Source: Pseudomonas alkylphenolica (GTDB lineage: Bacteria; Pseudomonadota; Gammaproteobacteria; Pseudomonadales; Pseudomonadaceae). From it: a stretch of DNA of 64,000 nt. Positions 26,433 through 35,329 of this stretch are shown here, piece after piece. The position numbers and the translations under genes are program-made. The notes under the pieces were generated by a model that ran no database searches, was not told the DNA's origin, and was given only the letters and a program-made list of their open reading frames with translations. Each line of letters begins with the position of its first letter. The stretch's first letter is position 1. The stretch is taken from NCBI RefSeq assembly GCF_000746525.1, contig NZ_CP009048.1:3775501-3839500 (forward strand). Direction: 5' to 3'.

Positions 26433-27179
26433 TCAGCGCCCGCCGCCCAGATCGATGAAGCTGCCTGTGGAGTACGACGCCTTGTCGGACAGCAGCCAGA
26501 TAATCGCCTCGGCCACCTCTTCGGCCTGACCACCACGCCCCATGGGGATGCCAGGTTCAAGCTTGCTGACCCGCTCAGGGTCGCCGCTGAGCGCGTGGAA
26601 ATCAGTGAATATGTAGCCTGGGCGCACGGCATTGACCCGGATGCCGTCACCGGCAACTTCCTTGGCCAGGCCCATGGTGAAGGTGTCCAACGCCCCTTTG
26701 GAGGCCGCGTAGTCGACATATTCGTTCGGCGAACCCAGCCGCGCGGCCACCGACGAGACGTTGACGATGCTTCCACCCTGCCCGCCATGGCGCTTCGACA
26801 TCCGCTGCACGGCATGCTTGCTACAGAGCATCGGCCCGACCACGTTGGTCTTCATCAACTTGAGCAGACGGAACTCCGACATATGCTCAAGCTGACTCTT
26901 CTGGCCGATGGTTCCCGCGTTATTGACCAGCGCGGCCACCGGCCCTAGCTCGGCATCGACGCGCTGAAACAAGTGAATGATCTCGTCTTCGACACTGACA
27001 TCGGCTTTGACCGCGATGGCTTCGGCGCCCAATTCGCGAACGTCGGCCAGCACCCGCTGGGCCGCCTCGTCGTCACTCAGGTAGTTGATGCAGATGCGAT
27101 ACCCTTCACGGGCCGCCAGGCGTGCGGTCGCGGCGCCAATGCCACGACTGGCGCCAGTGATCACGATGACTTTATCCAT
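26433..27179 (-). CDS. Short-chain dehydrogenase/reductase
   Basis: 248 residues from the ATG at 27179, which has AAGGAG upstream; the frame extends to 27266 without a ribosome site. Rossmann motif TGASRGIGAATARLA, structural NNAG (LVNNAGTIG), catalytic Ser in VNVSSVAAR and YVDYAASKGAL with Tyr-xxx-Lys. The C-terminal IFTDFHALSGDPERVSK and STGSFIDLGGGR are typical of glucose/3-oxoacyl-type SDRs. It would reduce a carbonyl with NAD(P)H; the substrate is unknown. It is divergent from the copper operon. Confidence 0.88.
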   Translation of the reverse strand: MDKVIVITGASRGIGAATARLAAREGYRICINYLSDDEAAQRVLADVRELGAEAIAVKADVSVEDEIIHLFQRVDAELGPVAALVNNAGTIGQKSQLEHMSEFRLLKLMKTNVVGPMLCSKHAVQRMSKRHGGQGGSIVNVSSVAARLGSPNEYVDYAASKGALDTFTMGLAKEVAGDGIRVNAVRPGYIFTDFHALSGDPERVSKLEPGIPMGRGGQAEEVAEAIIWLLSDKASYSTGSFIDLGGGR

Positions 27180-27300
27180 GGATACTCCTTGCCCCCAATG
27201 GCCTATACCGCTCAAGGCTAACGCAGGACGGGGCAGCCGCAAAGCGGCGCACACACGTTCCAGCACAACACCTCAGCGCAGACAGAACGATCAGTGTGCC

Positions 27301-27316
27301 TGACAAATCTGTAATC
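27301..27316. promoter_or_regulatory. Candidate CopR box upstream of copA
   Basis: TGACAAATCTGTAATC fits the TGACA-N4/5-TGTNA type cop box reported upstream of Pseudomonas copper operons. It lies about 72 bp before the copA ATG. A related half (TCTGACAG) lies about 15 bp downstream. Confidence 0.55.
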
Positions 27317-27387
27317 TGCCGCTCAGATTTCTGACAGCCATTGCTCGCTAAGGTCATGCCACCCTCGCTTATGGATTGGCAACCCCC

Positions 27388-29097
27388 ATGCTTGCAAACC
27401 CGACCCGCCGCACCTTCGTCAAAGGCTTCGCCGCCGCCAGTACCCTGGCCGGCCTCGGCCTGTGGCGCCTGCCCGCCTTCGCCGCCGGCTTGCCCTTTGG
27501 CAATGAACTGAGCGGCCGCGATTTCGAACTGTTCATCGGCCAGACTCCGGTCAACATCACCGGTCGCCCGCGCACCGCGCTGACCATCAACAACAGCCTG
27601 CCGGGCCCGGTATTGCGTTGGCGCGAAGGCGACACCGTGACCCTGCGCGTACGCAACCGCCTGGACGAGCCGACCTCGCTGCACTGGCACGGCATCATCC
27701 TGCCGGCCAACATGGACGGAGTCCCGGGCCTGAGCTTTGCCGGTATCGAACCCGGTGGCGATTACCTCTATCAGTTCACCCTGCAGCAGAGCGGCACCTA
27801 CTGGTACCACAGCCATTCCGGCTTGCAGGAACAGGCCGGGGTATACGGGGCAATCGTCATCGAGCCGAAACAGCCCGAACCTCATCACTATCAACGCGAC
27901 TATGTGCTGTTGCTCAGTGACTGGAGCGACCAGGCCCCCGACGCGCTGATGGCGACCCTGAAAAAGCAGTCCGACGCCTTCAACTACCACAAGCGTACAG
28001 TCGGCGATTTCATCGATGACGTGGCCCTGCACGGCTGGTCGAAAACCGTGGCTGAGCGCAAGGGCTGGGCCGAAATGCGCATGAGTCCGACCGACCTTGC
28101 CGACATCAGCGCAGCAACCTACACCTACCTGCTCAACGGCCAGCCGCCGGACGGCAACTTCACCTGTCTGTTCCAGCCGGGTGAAACCGTGCGCCTGCGT
28201 CTGATCAACGGCTCGGCGATGAGCTATTTCGACTTCCGCATCCCCGGCCTGAAGCTGACAGTAATCGCCGCCGATGGCCTGCCGGTGCAGCCGGTCAGCG
28301 TCGACGAACTGCGCATCGCCGTGGCCGAGACCTACGACGTGCTGGTGAGCGTGGGCGACCTGCCTGCCTATACCCTGTATGCCCAGAGCATGGACCGCAC
28401 CGGTTACGCCCGCGGCACCCTGGCGCGCAGTGCCGGGCTCAGCGCGCCGGTGCCGGCCCCCGACCCGCGGCCGATCCTGACCATGGCCGACATGGGGCAC
28501 GGCGGCATGGACGCCATGGCCGGCATGGATCACAGCCAGATGGGGGGTATGGATCATGCCGCCATGAGCGGCATGCAGAGCCACCCGGCCAGTGAAACCG
28601 GCAACCCGCTGGTCGACATGCAGACCATGAGCCCCAAGCCCAACCTCGCCGACCCGGGCATTGGCCTGCGCAACAACGGCCGCCGGGTGCTGACCTACGC
28701 CGACCTGAAAAGCACCTTTGCCGACCCGGACGGTCGTGAGCCGTCGCGCGAGATCGAACTGCACCTGACCGGCCACATGGAGCGCTTCGCCTGGTCGTTC
28801 AACGGCATCAAGTTTTCCGACGCCGAGCCGCTGCGTCTGCGCTACGGCGAGCGCCTGCGCATCACCCTGGTCAACGACACCATGATGGCCCACCCGATTC
28901 ACCTGCACGGCCTGTGGAGCGACCTGGAAGACGAACACGGACGCTTCCAGGTCCGCAAGCACACCCTCGACATTCCGCCCGGCAGTCGCCGCAGCTACCG
29001 GGTCAGCGCCGACGCGCTGGGGCGCTGGGCCTACCACTGCCACCTGCTTTACCACATGGAGATGGGTATGTTCCGCGAGGTACGCGTCGATGAATGA
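27388..29097 (+). CDS. copA: Copper-resistance multicopper oxidase CopA
   Basis: 569 residues. The N-terminal [13 protein letters not shown] is a twin-arginine signal; the ATG at 27388 places it correctly, while a TTG four codons earlier is possible. Cupredoxin domains carry the copper ligands HWHG, HSHSG, HPIHLHG and [12 protein letters not shown]. Between domains 2 and 3 is a Met/His-rich stretch ([20 protein letters not shown], residues about 365-400) that binds extra copper. CopA oxidises Cu(I) in the periplasm. copB overlaps its end by 8 bp. A candidate CopR site lies upstream, but no copRS genes are in the window. Confidence 0.94.
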   Translation: MLANPTRRTFVKGFAAASTLAGLGLWRLPAFAAGLPFGNELSGRDFELFIGQTPVNITGRPRTALTINNSLPGPVLRWREGDTVTLRVRNRLDEPTSLHWHGIILPANMDGVPGLSFAGIEPGGDYLYQFTLQQSGTYWYHSHSGLQEQAGVYGAIVIEPKQPEPHHYQRDYVLLLSDWSDQAPDALMATLKKQSDAFNYHKRTVGDFIDDVALHGWSKTVAERKGWAEMRMSPTDLADISAATYTYLLNGQPPDGNFTCLFQPGETVRLRLINGSAMSYFDFRIPGLKLTVIAADGLPVQPVSVDELRIAVAETYDVLVSVGDLPAYTLYAQSMDRTGYARGTLARSAGLSAPVPAPDPRPILTMADMGHGGMDAMAGMDHSQMGGMDHAAMSGMQSHPASETGNPLVDMQTMSPKPNLADPGIGLRNNGRRVLTYADLKSTFADPDGREPSREIELHLTGHMERFAWSFNGIKFSDAEPLRLRYGERLRITLVNDTMMAHPIHLHGLWSDLEDEHGRFQVRKHTLDIPPGSRRSYRVSADALGRWAYHCHLLYHMEMGMFREVRVDE

Positions 29098-30016
29098 AGT
29101 TCTCAACCGCCCGCTGCTGGGCAGCCTGGCGCTGCTCGCCTTGCTGGCCAGTGAAGAAGTCCGGGCCCAGGACATGGATCATGGCGCGATGAACCACGGT
29201 GCCATGGACCATGGCAGCATGAACCACGGCAGCATGAGCCCACCGCCCATGGGCCATTCCGGCATGGACCACGGCGCCATGGGACACGGCCAGGCGCTGG
29301 ACACACCGCGCACACCGTTGCGGCCGGTCACTGACGCCGACCGCCGCGCCGCCTTCCCGCCCTTGCCCGGTCATCAGGTGCATGATCGGCAGGTCAACTG
29401 GGCGGTGATTGTCGAGCAGCTCGAGTACCAGAACTTCGAAAGCAGCAGCGCCCTGAACTGGAACGCCAACGCCTGGATCGGCGGCGATATCGACCGTCTC
29501 TGGCTGCGCACCGAAGGCGAGCGTGAACAGGGCGTAACCCACAAGGCCGAACTGCAGGCACTCTGGGGCCATGCCATCAGCCCCTGGTGGGAGCTGGTCG
29601 GCGGCCTGCGCCAGGACTTCAAACCGGCCAGTGGCCAGACCTGGGCGGCCTTCGGCATCCAGGGCATGCCGCTCTACGGCCTGGAGCTGGAAGCCACCGC
29701 CTACCTGGGTGAGCGGCAACAAACCGCGCTGCGCGTGGAGAGCAGTTACGCTATCCTGCTGACCAATCGCTGGATTCTCGAACCGTCGCTGGAGGCCAAC
29801 TTCTATGGCCGTAACGACGCCAGCCGCGACCAGGGCAGCGGCCTTGCCGACAGTGAGATCGGCCTGCGCCTGCGTTATGAGATCACCCGCGGTTTTGCCC
29901 CTTATCTGGGCGTCAGTTTCAACCGGAGCTACGGCAATGCCGCCGAACAGATCCGTGACGACCATGGCGATATCGGCCAGACCCGTCTGGTCGCCGGTGT
30001 CCGCCTGCGTTTCTAG
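29090..30016 (+). CDS. copB: Copper-resistance outer-membrane protein CopB
   Basis: 308 residues. A weak signal-like N-terminus is followed by tandem MDHG/MNHG repeats (about residues 24-66) that bind copper. A beta-barrel domain follows ([19 protein letters not shown] to LVAGVRLRF, ending in Phe as outer-membrane proteins do). It sequesters or transports copper at the outer membrane together with CopA. The start overlaps copA, so the two are translationally coupled. Confidence 0.93.
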   Translation: MNEVLNRPLLGSLALLALLASEEVRAQDMDHGAMNHGAMDHGSMNHGSMSPPPMGHSGMDHGAMGHGQALDTPRTPLRPVTDADRRAAFPPLPGHQVHDRQVNWAVIVEQLEYQNFESSSALNWNANAWIGGDIDRLWLRTEGEREQGVTHKAELQALWGHAISPWWELVGGLRQDFKPASGQTWAAFGIQGMPLYGLELEATAYLGERQQTALRVESSYAILLTNRWILEPSLEANFYGRNDASRDQGSGLADSEIGLRLRYEITRGFAPYLGVSFNRSYGNAAEQIRDDHGDIGQTRLVAGVRLRF

Positions 30017-30031
30017 TATTGGAGAAGCATC

Positions 30032-30460
30032 ATGTTGAGCAAGAAAATCGTCGCCTTCGGCCTGCTGGCCCTGAGCACCCTGGCCCAGGCCGGACAGACC
30101 ATCGATGTCTACCGCGACCCCAACTGCGGCTGCTGCAAGGAGTGGATCAGCCATCTGCGCGATAACGGTTTCACCGTCAACGATCATGTCGAACCGAACA
30201 TGAGCGCGGTCAAGCAGCGTCTGGGCGTGGCGCCGCGTCTGGCGTCGTGCCACACCGGGGTGATCGACGGCAAGTTCGTCGAGGGCCATGTGCCGGCTGA
30301 GCAGGTCAAGCTGCTGGCCAAGCGTTCCGACTTGCGCGGCCTGGCGGTACCAGGCATGCCAATGGGCTCGCCCGGCATGGAAATGGGTGACCACAAGGAT
30401 GCCTACCAGGTGATCGGCCTGACCCAGGACGGTCGCGACGAAGTGGTCGCCAACTACTGA
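30032..30460 (+). CDS. DUF411 copper-associated protein (CopG-like)
   Basis: 142 residues with a signal peptide (KIVAFGLLALSTLAQA). The DUF411 core has DPNCGCCKEWISHLRDNGF, a CxCC cluster that binds copper in the CopG-type family, plus ASCHTGVIDGKFVEGHVPA. A Met-rich tail (GMPMGSPGMEMG) supports copper binding. It follows copB by 15 bp with GGAGAAG as ribosome site, so it belongs to the operon. The role is probably periplasmic copper redox or sequestration (inference). Confidence 0.85.
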   Translation: MLSKKIVAFGLLALSTLAQAGQTIDVYRDPNCGCCKEWISHLRDNGFTVNDHVEPNMSAVKQRLGVAPRLASCHTGVIDGKFVEGHVPAEQVKLLAKRSDLRGLAVPGMPMGSPGMEMGDHKDAYQVIGLTQDGRDEVVANY

Positions 30461-30470
30461 TCAGCGCTGA

Positions 30471-30905
30471 ATGTTGAGCGAGTGGGCGCTGTTTCTCAGC
30501 GCCTTTGGCGCGGCAACCCTGTTGCCGCTGCAATCGGAAGCCGTGCTGGTGGGCTTGCTGCTGCGCGATCCGCAGGCGGTGTTCAGCCTGCTGCTGATCG
30601 CCACCGCCGGCAATGTACTGGGCTCGATCGTCAACTGGCTGTTGGGCCGTGGCATCGAACACTTGCGTGACCGGCGCTGGTTCCCCTTCAAGCAGGCGCA
30701 ACTGGACAAGGCGCAGCAACGCTACCAGCGCTACGGCCAGTGGTCTCTGCTGCTGAGCTGGATGCCGGTAATCGGCGACCCGTTGACCTTGATCGCCGGG
30801 ATCATGCGCGAACCCTTCTGGCGCTTTGTCGTGCTGGTCACGATCGCCAAGGCCGGGCGTTACGCCGTGCTGGCCCTTCTGACCCTGGGCTGGCTGGGGC
30901 GCTAG
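30471..30905 (+). CDS. yqaA: YqaA-family membrane protein (VTT/DedA-like)
   Basis: 144 residues with about four membrane helices. Family landmarks: ATLLPLQSEAVLVGLLL, ATAGNVLGSIVNWLLGRG and LLSWMPVIGDPLTLIAGIMREPFWRF. VTT/DedA relatives are lipid scramblases or flippases; YqaA itself is uncharacterised. It starts 10 bp after the DUF411 stop without a clear ribosome site, so it may be coupled to the copper operon. Its stop overlaps the convergent dinB stop through a shared CTAG. Confidence 0.85.
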   Translation: MLSEWALFLSAFGAATLLPLQSEAVLVGLLLRDPQAVFSLLLIATAGNVLGSIVNWLLGRGIEHLRDRRWFPFKQAQLDKAQQRYQRYGQWSLLLSWMPVIGDPLTLIAGIMREPFWRFVVLVTIAKAGRYAVLALLTLGWLGR

Positions 30906-31483
30906 CGCCCCCAGATTTTTGCTTCGGTCCAGCCCAGTTCGGCAAAGTCCTGGGCGCGCAGGTGCGCTTCGTCTTCGCAGAAAAACTCGTCCAGCTGCGG
31001 TGGTTTCACCGAGGTGTCGCTGAGCATGGCGTGCACCTGCCCACGGTGATGGATCTGATGCTCGAACAAGTGCAACAACAGGCGCAACCGTTGTTCGCGC
31101 TGGACCCAGTCGCGGCGCACGATGCTCACGTAACGCTGCAACTGGTCATCGCGCAATTGACTGCAGTAGGCGATCAGCCGGTGATCGGCCTGGGCCTGTT
31201 CTTCTCGTAGTGCCTCACAACTGGAAAACGGCTCTTCAGGCTCGAAGAAACGCTCGCTGTCCGGCTCCGGCGCCTCGCCCCGCTGTTCTGACTCCAGGGC
31301 GTTGAGGTAGAACCAGTCCACCGTGAGGATGTGGTTGAGGGTGGCCTTGATTGAGCCGAAGAAGCTGCAGCGCGGCGCCACCAACTCATCCTGGCTCAGC
31401 TGCAGACAGGCCTTGTAGAGCCTGTGGTTGGCCCAGCCGTTGTGGTAGGCCATGGTCAGCAAATGGTGCGAAAGCGGCTGCAT
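30902..31483 (-). CDS. DinB-family protein
   Basis: 193 residues from the ATG at 31483, preceded by AAGGAG; a TTG five codons upstream overlaps zapE. The four-helix-bundle DinB/YfiT fold has the conserved His triad: His in ATLNHILTVDWF, and HxxxH in LFEHQIHHRGQVHAML. These bind a divalent metal in related thiol-dependent transferases. Its own substrate is unknown. It starts about 12 bp after the zapE stop, so the two are probably co-transcribed. Confidence 0.85.
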   Translation of the reverse strand: MQPLSHHLLTMAYHNGWANHRLYKACLQLSQDELVAPRCSFFGSIKATLNHILTVDWFYLNALESEQRGEAPEPDSERFFEPEEPFSSCEALREEQAQADHRLIAYCSQLRDDQLQRYVSIVRRDWVQREQRLRLLLHLFEHQIHHRGQVHAMLSDTSVKPPQLDEFFCEDEAHLRAQDFAELGWTEAKIWGR

Positions 31484-31494
31484 GATCGACTCCT

Positions 31495-32613
31495 TCAACA
31501 GAAGCGTTGCAGTTGCATCTCCCGCAAGCGGCTCAAGGTGCGCCGGAACGGGAACTCCAGATACCCTTGAGTGTAGAGCGCTTCAAGCGCAACCTCGGCT
31601 TCCAGATACAGGGCGACCCGACGGTCGTAACATTCATCGACCAACGCAATGAAGCGCCGCACGCTGTCATCATGCACCGACAACTGCGGCAGCTCGCGGT
31701 CGCCGGCCAGCACGCGACTGGCCGCATCCTCGGTGCCTCGGGCAATCTTCGCTGGCCGCTGGCGAGCGCCGAGGGCGGGTACATCGCCCACCAGGATCGT
31801 CGTGAAGCTGTCGCACAGCGCCATGAAATCCATGGCAGCCAAGGGTTGCTCGCACAGATCGGTGTAGCGGCACCAGATAACGGTGTCACTGCGCTGCACT
31901 ACCTGTATCTGCCGCGAGCCCACCGGCAAGGGTTGATCGCTGCACCGCTGATCGCCGTTCAGTTGGGCAAAGACCCCGTCCAGGGCTGGGGACTGGCCGG
32001 GTTCGCGCACCCAGTAACGCTGTTGCGCGGTGCCTGGATGCAGGCGGTGGTCCTGCTCACCGACCACTGCCTGCACCTGCATGTGCTGCTCGATGGCGCT
32101 AATCGCCGGCAGGAAGCGCTCGCGATTGAATCCATCGCAGTACAACTGGTCGGGCGGCTGGTTGGAGGTGGCGACAATCACCACTCCGGCCTCGAACAGC
32201 ACCTGGAACAGGCGCCCGAGAATGATTGCGTCGCCGATATCGTTGACGAACAACTCGTCGAAACACAGCACGCGAATCTCTTCGGCCAGGGACCGGGCCA
32301 GGGCCTGCAAGGGGTCGGCGGTGCCATTGAGCTGGAACAGACGTTGATGCACCCAGCGCATGAAGTGGTGGAAATGCTGACGCCGGGCCGGCACCTGCAA
32401 GCAGCGGTGGAACTGGTCCATCAACCAGGTCTTGCCGCGCCCCACCGGGCCCCAGAGATAGACGCCCTGCGGGGTTTCGCCACGTTGCAGGGCTTCGAAA
32501 CAGCGTTGCAAAGCACTGGCCGCCTGTAGCTGAGCCGGGTCGCTGACAAATCCATCGCGGTCGATGGCCTGCCGGTAGAGCTGCAGGGGGGACTGCTCGG
32601 TGAAGCAGGTCAT
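31495..32613 (-). CDS. zapE: Cell-division ATPase ZapE (AFG1-like)
   Basis: 372 residues. Walker A GPVGRGKTWLMDQF, Walker B VLCFDELFVND, sensor-type VIVATSNQPPDQLY and a C-terminal region ending RTLSRLREMQL. ZapE is an AAA-type ATPase that destabilises FtsZ bunches late in constriction, especially without oxygen or in heat. Pseudomonas often has two AFG1-type paralogues and this may be the second one. The start at 32613 gives the typical N-terminus (SPLQLYRQAI); the frame is open upstream through the REP doublet but that part is not coding. Confidence 0.88.
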   Translation of the reverse strand: MTCFTEQSPLQLYRQAIDRDGFVSDPAQLQAASALQRCFEALQRGETPQGVYLWGPVGRGKTWLMDQFHRCLQVPARRQHFHHFMRWVHQRLFQLNGTADPLQALARSLAEEIRVLCFDELFVNDIGDAIILGRLFQVLFEAGVVIVATSNQPPDQLYCDGFNRERFLPAISAIEQHMQVQAVVGEQDHRLHPGTAQQRYWVREPGQSPALDGVFAQLNGDQRCSDQPLPVGSRQIQVVQRSDTVIWCRYTDLCEQPLAAMDFMALCDSFTTILVGDVPALGARQRPAKIARGTEDAASRVLAGDRELPQLSVHDDSVRRFIALVDECYDRRVALYLEAEVALEALYTQGYLEFPFRRTLSRLREMQLQRFC

Positions 32614-32659
32614 GAAAGGCGCCTGAGGTGAAAGGGCTCCATTCTGGCGATGAACAGCA

Positions 32660-32739
32660 TCGCGGGGCAAGCCCGCTCCCACCGGAGTTGAGGTGATTTC
32701 TGTGGGAGCGGCGGTGCGGCGACCCGACTTGCCCCGCGA
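32660..32739. repeat. REP doublet 4 (right arm is a longer variant)
   Basis: The left arm is the normal core. The right arm carries 16 extra or altered bases (CGGTGCGGCGACCCGA) between GGGAGCGG and CTTGCCCCGCGA, a known second flavour of Pseudomonas REP arm. The inverted structure is therefore asymmetric. Confidence 0.82.
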
Positions 32740-32747
32740 TTCGGCCG

Positions 32748-33896
32748 CTACAAATCAAGCCCCACTTTCAGCAGCGCACCATCCTCGGCATCCGTCAGCA
32801 CGTACAGATAGCCATCCGGCCCCACCCGCACATCGCGAATCCGCGCATTCAACTCACCCAGCATCCGCTCCTCGTGAACCACCTTGTCACCGTCCAGTTG
32901 CAGGCGAATCAGTTCCTGAGCCGCCAACGCGCCAATGAACAGGCTATGGTCCCAGGGTTTGAAACGCGGGTTGTCGTAAAAGGCCATGCCGCTGATCGCC
33001 GGCGATTTTTCCCAGACATGGTGTGGATCGACCATGCCATCGACATGCTCGCCCTTGGCCTCGGGAATCGACATCAGCGAGTAATTGATGCCGTGAGTGG
33101 CAAGTGGCCAGCCGTAGTTTTTACCGGGTAGAGGGATGTTGATTTCGTCACCGCCACGCGGGCCGTGCTCGTTGGTCCACAGCTCGCCGGTCCAGGGGTT
33201 GAGCGCTGCGCCCTGCTGATTGCGGTGGCCGAACGACCAGATCTCGGGGCGGACATTGTCCTGGCCGACAAACGGATTGTCCTTCGGCACCGTGCCGTCC
33301 GGCAGGATGCGCACCACCTTGCCCTGCAATTTGTCCAGGTCCTGGGAAGTCGGCCGCTGGTTGTTCTCCCCCAGGGCAATGAACAGGTAACCGTCACGGT
33401 CGAACACCAGGCGCGAACCAAAGTGCAGACCTGTCGACAGCTTGGGTTGTTGGCGGAAGATCACATTGAAGTCTTCAAGCTTGGCCATGTCGGCAGACAA
33501 ACGCCCACGACCCACGGCGGTACCGGCTTTACCGTCCTCGCCACCGTTCTCGGCAAAACTCAGGTAAATCATGCGGTCTTGCTTGAAGGTCGGCGACAGG
33601 ACGACATCGAGCAGTCCACCCTGCTCTTGGGCCCACACTTCGGGTACGCCGCCCAGCGGCGCACCGACCTTGCCTTCGGCACTGACGATACGCAGATTAC
33701 CCGGGCGCTCGGTTACCAGTATGCCTTTGCCTTCGGGCAGAAAGGCCAATGCCCAAGGGTGGTTCAGGCCTTCGGCCAGGGTGCTGACCTTGATGCTGCC
33801 CTCCTCGCTCTTGAAGGAGCGTTCGGGAGCGGCATGCGCCAGCAGCGGTAGCAGCGCCGCGGTCAACAGGGGGGCAATCCAGGTGCGTGCGGACAT
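32748..33896 (-). CDS. PQQ-dependent aldose sugar dehydrogenase (YliI/Asd-like)
   Basis: 382 residues with a signal peptide (WIAPLLTAALLPLLAHA). The six-bladed propeller of the soluble glucose dehydrogenase group shows LNHPWALAFLPEG, LHFGSRLVFDRDGYLFIALGE, SFGHRNQQGAALNP, WTNEHGPRGGDEIN and RIRDVRVGPDGYLYVLTD. Such periplasmic enzymes oxidise aldose sugars with PQQ. The ATG at 33896 has GGAAGGAAA upstream; the frame extends further without support. It is 19 bp downstream of the small exported protein and probably co-transcribed. Confidence 0.88.
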   Translation of the reverse strand: MSARTWIAPLLTAALLPLLAHAAPERSFKSEEGSIKVSTLAEGLNHPWALAFLPEGKGILVTERPGNLRIVSAEGKVGAPLGGVPEVWAQEQGGLLDVVLSPTFKQDRMIYLSFAENGGEDGKAGTAVGRGRLSADMAKLEDFNVIFRQQPKLSTGLHFGSRLVFDRDGYLFIALGENNQRPTSQDLDKLQGKVVRILPDGTVPKDNPFVGQDNVRPEIWSFGHRNQQGAALNPWTGELWTNEHGPRGGDEINIPLPGKNYGWPLATHGINYSLMSIPEAKGEHVDGMVDPHHVWEKSPAISGMAFYDNPRFKPWDHSLFIGALAAQELIRLQLDGDKVVHEERMLGELNARIRDVRVGPDGYLYVLTDAEDGALLKVGLDL

Positions 33897-33915
33897 TGGC
33901 GTTTCCTTCCAGGGA

Positions 33916-34236
33916 TCACGGCGTGCGGGTCGACTCGCGAGGCGGTCGGGTGGGCTCCAGTTGCGGCGTGGACTGCTCGCGGCGCATGTTTTGGCCATTG
34001 CCGATGCCGCGGTTTTCCAGGGTTGGCTGGCGCGGGATGGGTTGGGTCGAAGGCCCCCGCACAGGTGGCGTGGCCTGCACGCTGCCCTGACGGCTGTTGG
34101 GGTTGGCGCGCATGATCGGGCTGTTGTAGGGATTGTTCGGCGAAGCTGCCAAGTGCAATGGCACTTCAGCTTGCGCAGCTGGTAACAGCAGGCTGAACAA
34201 CAGGGCTGAGGCCAGGCTCAACTGGGATCTGTTCAC
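33916..34236 (-). CDS. Small exported Pro/Arg/Asn-rich protein
   Basis: 106 residues from a GTG at 34236 with AGGAGG 8 nt upstream. Signal peptide (SLASALLFSLLLPAAQA, cleavage near 23). The mature part is low-complexity, rich in Pro, Arg, Asn and Gln, with no Cys, and ends TRPPRESTRTP. It is probably disordered in the periplasm. No family recognised. It lies 19 bp upstream of the aldose dehydrogenase on the same strand. Confidence 0.65.
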   Translation of the reverse strand: MNRSQLSLASALLFSLLLPAAQAEVPLHLAASPNNPYNSPIMRANPNSRQGSVQATPPVRGPSTQPIPRQPTLENRGIGNGQNMRREQSTPQLEPTRPPRESTRTP

Positions 34237-34257
34237 GAAGACACCTCCTGCGCGAAA

Positions 34258-34294
34258 TGACGCGCCCAAGCATTGGATAGCCTAAGGCGCGTCA
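34258..34294 (-). terminator. Hairpin downstream of the agmatinase gene
   Basis: TGACGCGCC / GGCGCGTCA, a perfect 9-bp inverted repeat with a 19-nt loop, lies after the agmatinase stop and just before the AGGAGG of the small exported protein. The long loop and absent T run make termination uncertain; it may instead affect translation of the exported protein. Confidence 0.4.
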
Positions 34295-34347
34295 GGTTCG
34301 CGAGGAAGCCGTAATTTCTCCTACAGGTGATTCATATTGTGTCCGGC

Positions 34348-35310
34348 TCAGTCGACTTTGTGCCGGGCGGCATACAGGCAGAGCATTTCCATGGCCAGTG
34401 TCGACCCCGCCAGGGCGGTGATATCGGCATGGTCATAGGCCGGTGCGACCTCCACCAGGTCCATACCGACCAGATTGATACCGCGCAGGCCACCGATGAT
34501 CTCCAGCGCCTGCACCGTGGTCAGCCCGCCGCATACCGGGGTCCCGGTGCCTGGCGCGTAAGCCGGGTCGAGGCAGTCGATGTCGAAGGTCAGGTACACC
34601 GGATGGTCGCCGACCCGCTGACGGATTGCTTCGATGATCGCCTGACAGCCACGCTGGTGCACCTGACGCGCATCCAGCACGGCAAAGCCCTGGGTATCGT
34701 CATTGGTGGTACGCAAGCCGATCTGCACCGAGCGCGACGGATCCACCAGGCCTTCGCGAGCGGCATGCCAGAACATCGTGCCGTGGTCGACGCGCCCGCC
34801 CCCCTCCTCACACGGCCAGGTGTCACTGTGGGCGTCGAAATGGATCAGCGACAGCGGACCATGTTTGCGTGCATGGGCCTTGAGCAGCGGGTAACTGATG
34901 AAGTGATCGCCGCCGAGGGTGAGCATCGCGCAACCGGCTTCGAGGATCTGCTCGGCATGGGCCTGGATACTGTCTGGAATGGTCTGCGGGCTGCCGTAGT
35001 CGAAGTTGCAATCGCCATAGTCGATCACCGCCAGGTGATCGAACGGGTCGAACTCCCACGGCCAGTGACGGGCCCAGGCCTGCTGCACGGAGGCGCTGCG
35101 AATGGCGCGCGGGCCGAAACGCGCACCGGGGCGGTTGCTGGTGGCGGTGTCGAACGGCACGCCGCTGACCACTACATCGACGCCGAGCAGATCGCGGGTG
35201 TAACGCCGACGGGAAAAGCTGGTGATCCCGGCAAAGGTGTTTTCGGCGACCGTGCCATACAGACTGTCACGGGTCATTGCCTGGTCGTTATCGGGGGCGA
35301 GATCCATCAT
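34348..35310 (-). CDS. speB: Agmatinase / ureohydrolase
   Basis: 320 residues. All ureohydrolase metal ligands are present: LGGDHFISY (His), DAHSDT (Asp-His-Asp) and TFDIDCLDPAYAPGTG (DxD). The enzyme hydrolyses agmatine to putrescine and urea. Guanidinobutyrase and guanidinopropionase are close relatives, so the substrate rests on context: the gene follows a polyamine-type binding protein by about 20 bp on the same strand. Two ATGs in tandem start the frame (35310 or 35307), with CAGGAG upstream. Confidence 0.85.
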   Translation of the reverse strand: MMDLAPDNDQAMTRDSLYGTVAENTFAGITSFSRRRYTRDLLGVDVVVSGVPFDTATSNRPGARFGPRAIRSASVQQAWARHWPWEFDPFDHLAVIDYGDCNFDYGSPQTIPDSIQAHAEQILEAGCAMLTLGGDHFISYPLLKAHARKHGPLSLIHFDAHSDTWPCEEGGGRVDHGTMFWHAAREGLVDPSRSVQIGLRTTNDDTQGFAVLDARQVHQRGCQAIIEAIRQRVGDHPVYLTFDIDCLDPAYAPGTGTPVCGGLTTVQALEIIGGLRGINLVGMDLVEVAPAYDHADITALAGSTLAMEMLCLYAARHKVD

Positions 35311-35329
35311 CGGGCTCCTGTTCTGGTTG

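Noticed and set aside
24887..26815. 642-codon minus-strand frame opposite the MocR-type gene
   Set aside because: Shadow frame: arginine- and glutamine-rich translation without a domain, crossing the junction between two real genes.
27172..29175. 667-codon minus-strand frame opposite copA
   Set aside because: Antisense of a clear multicopper oxidase, no recognisable domain, no ribosome site.
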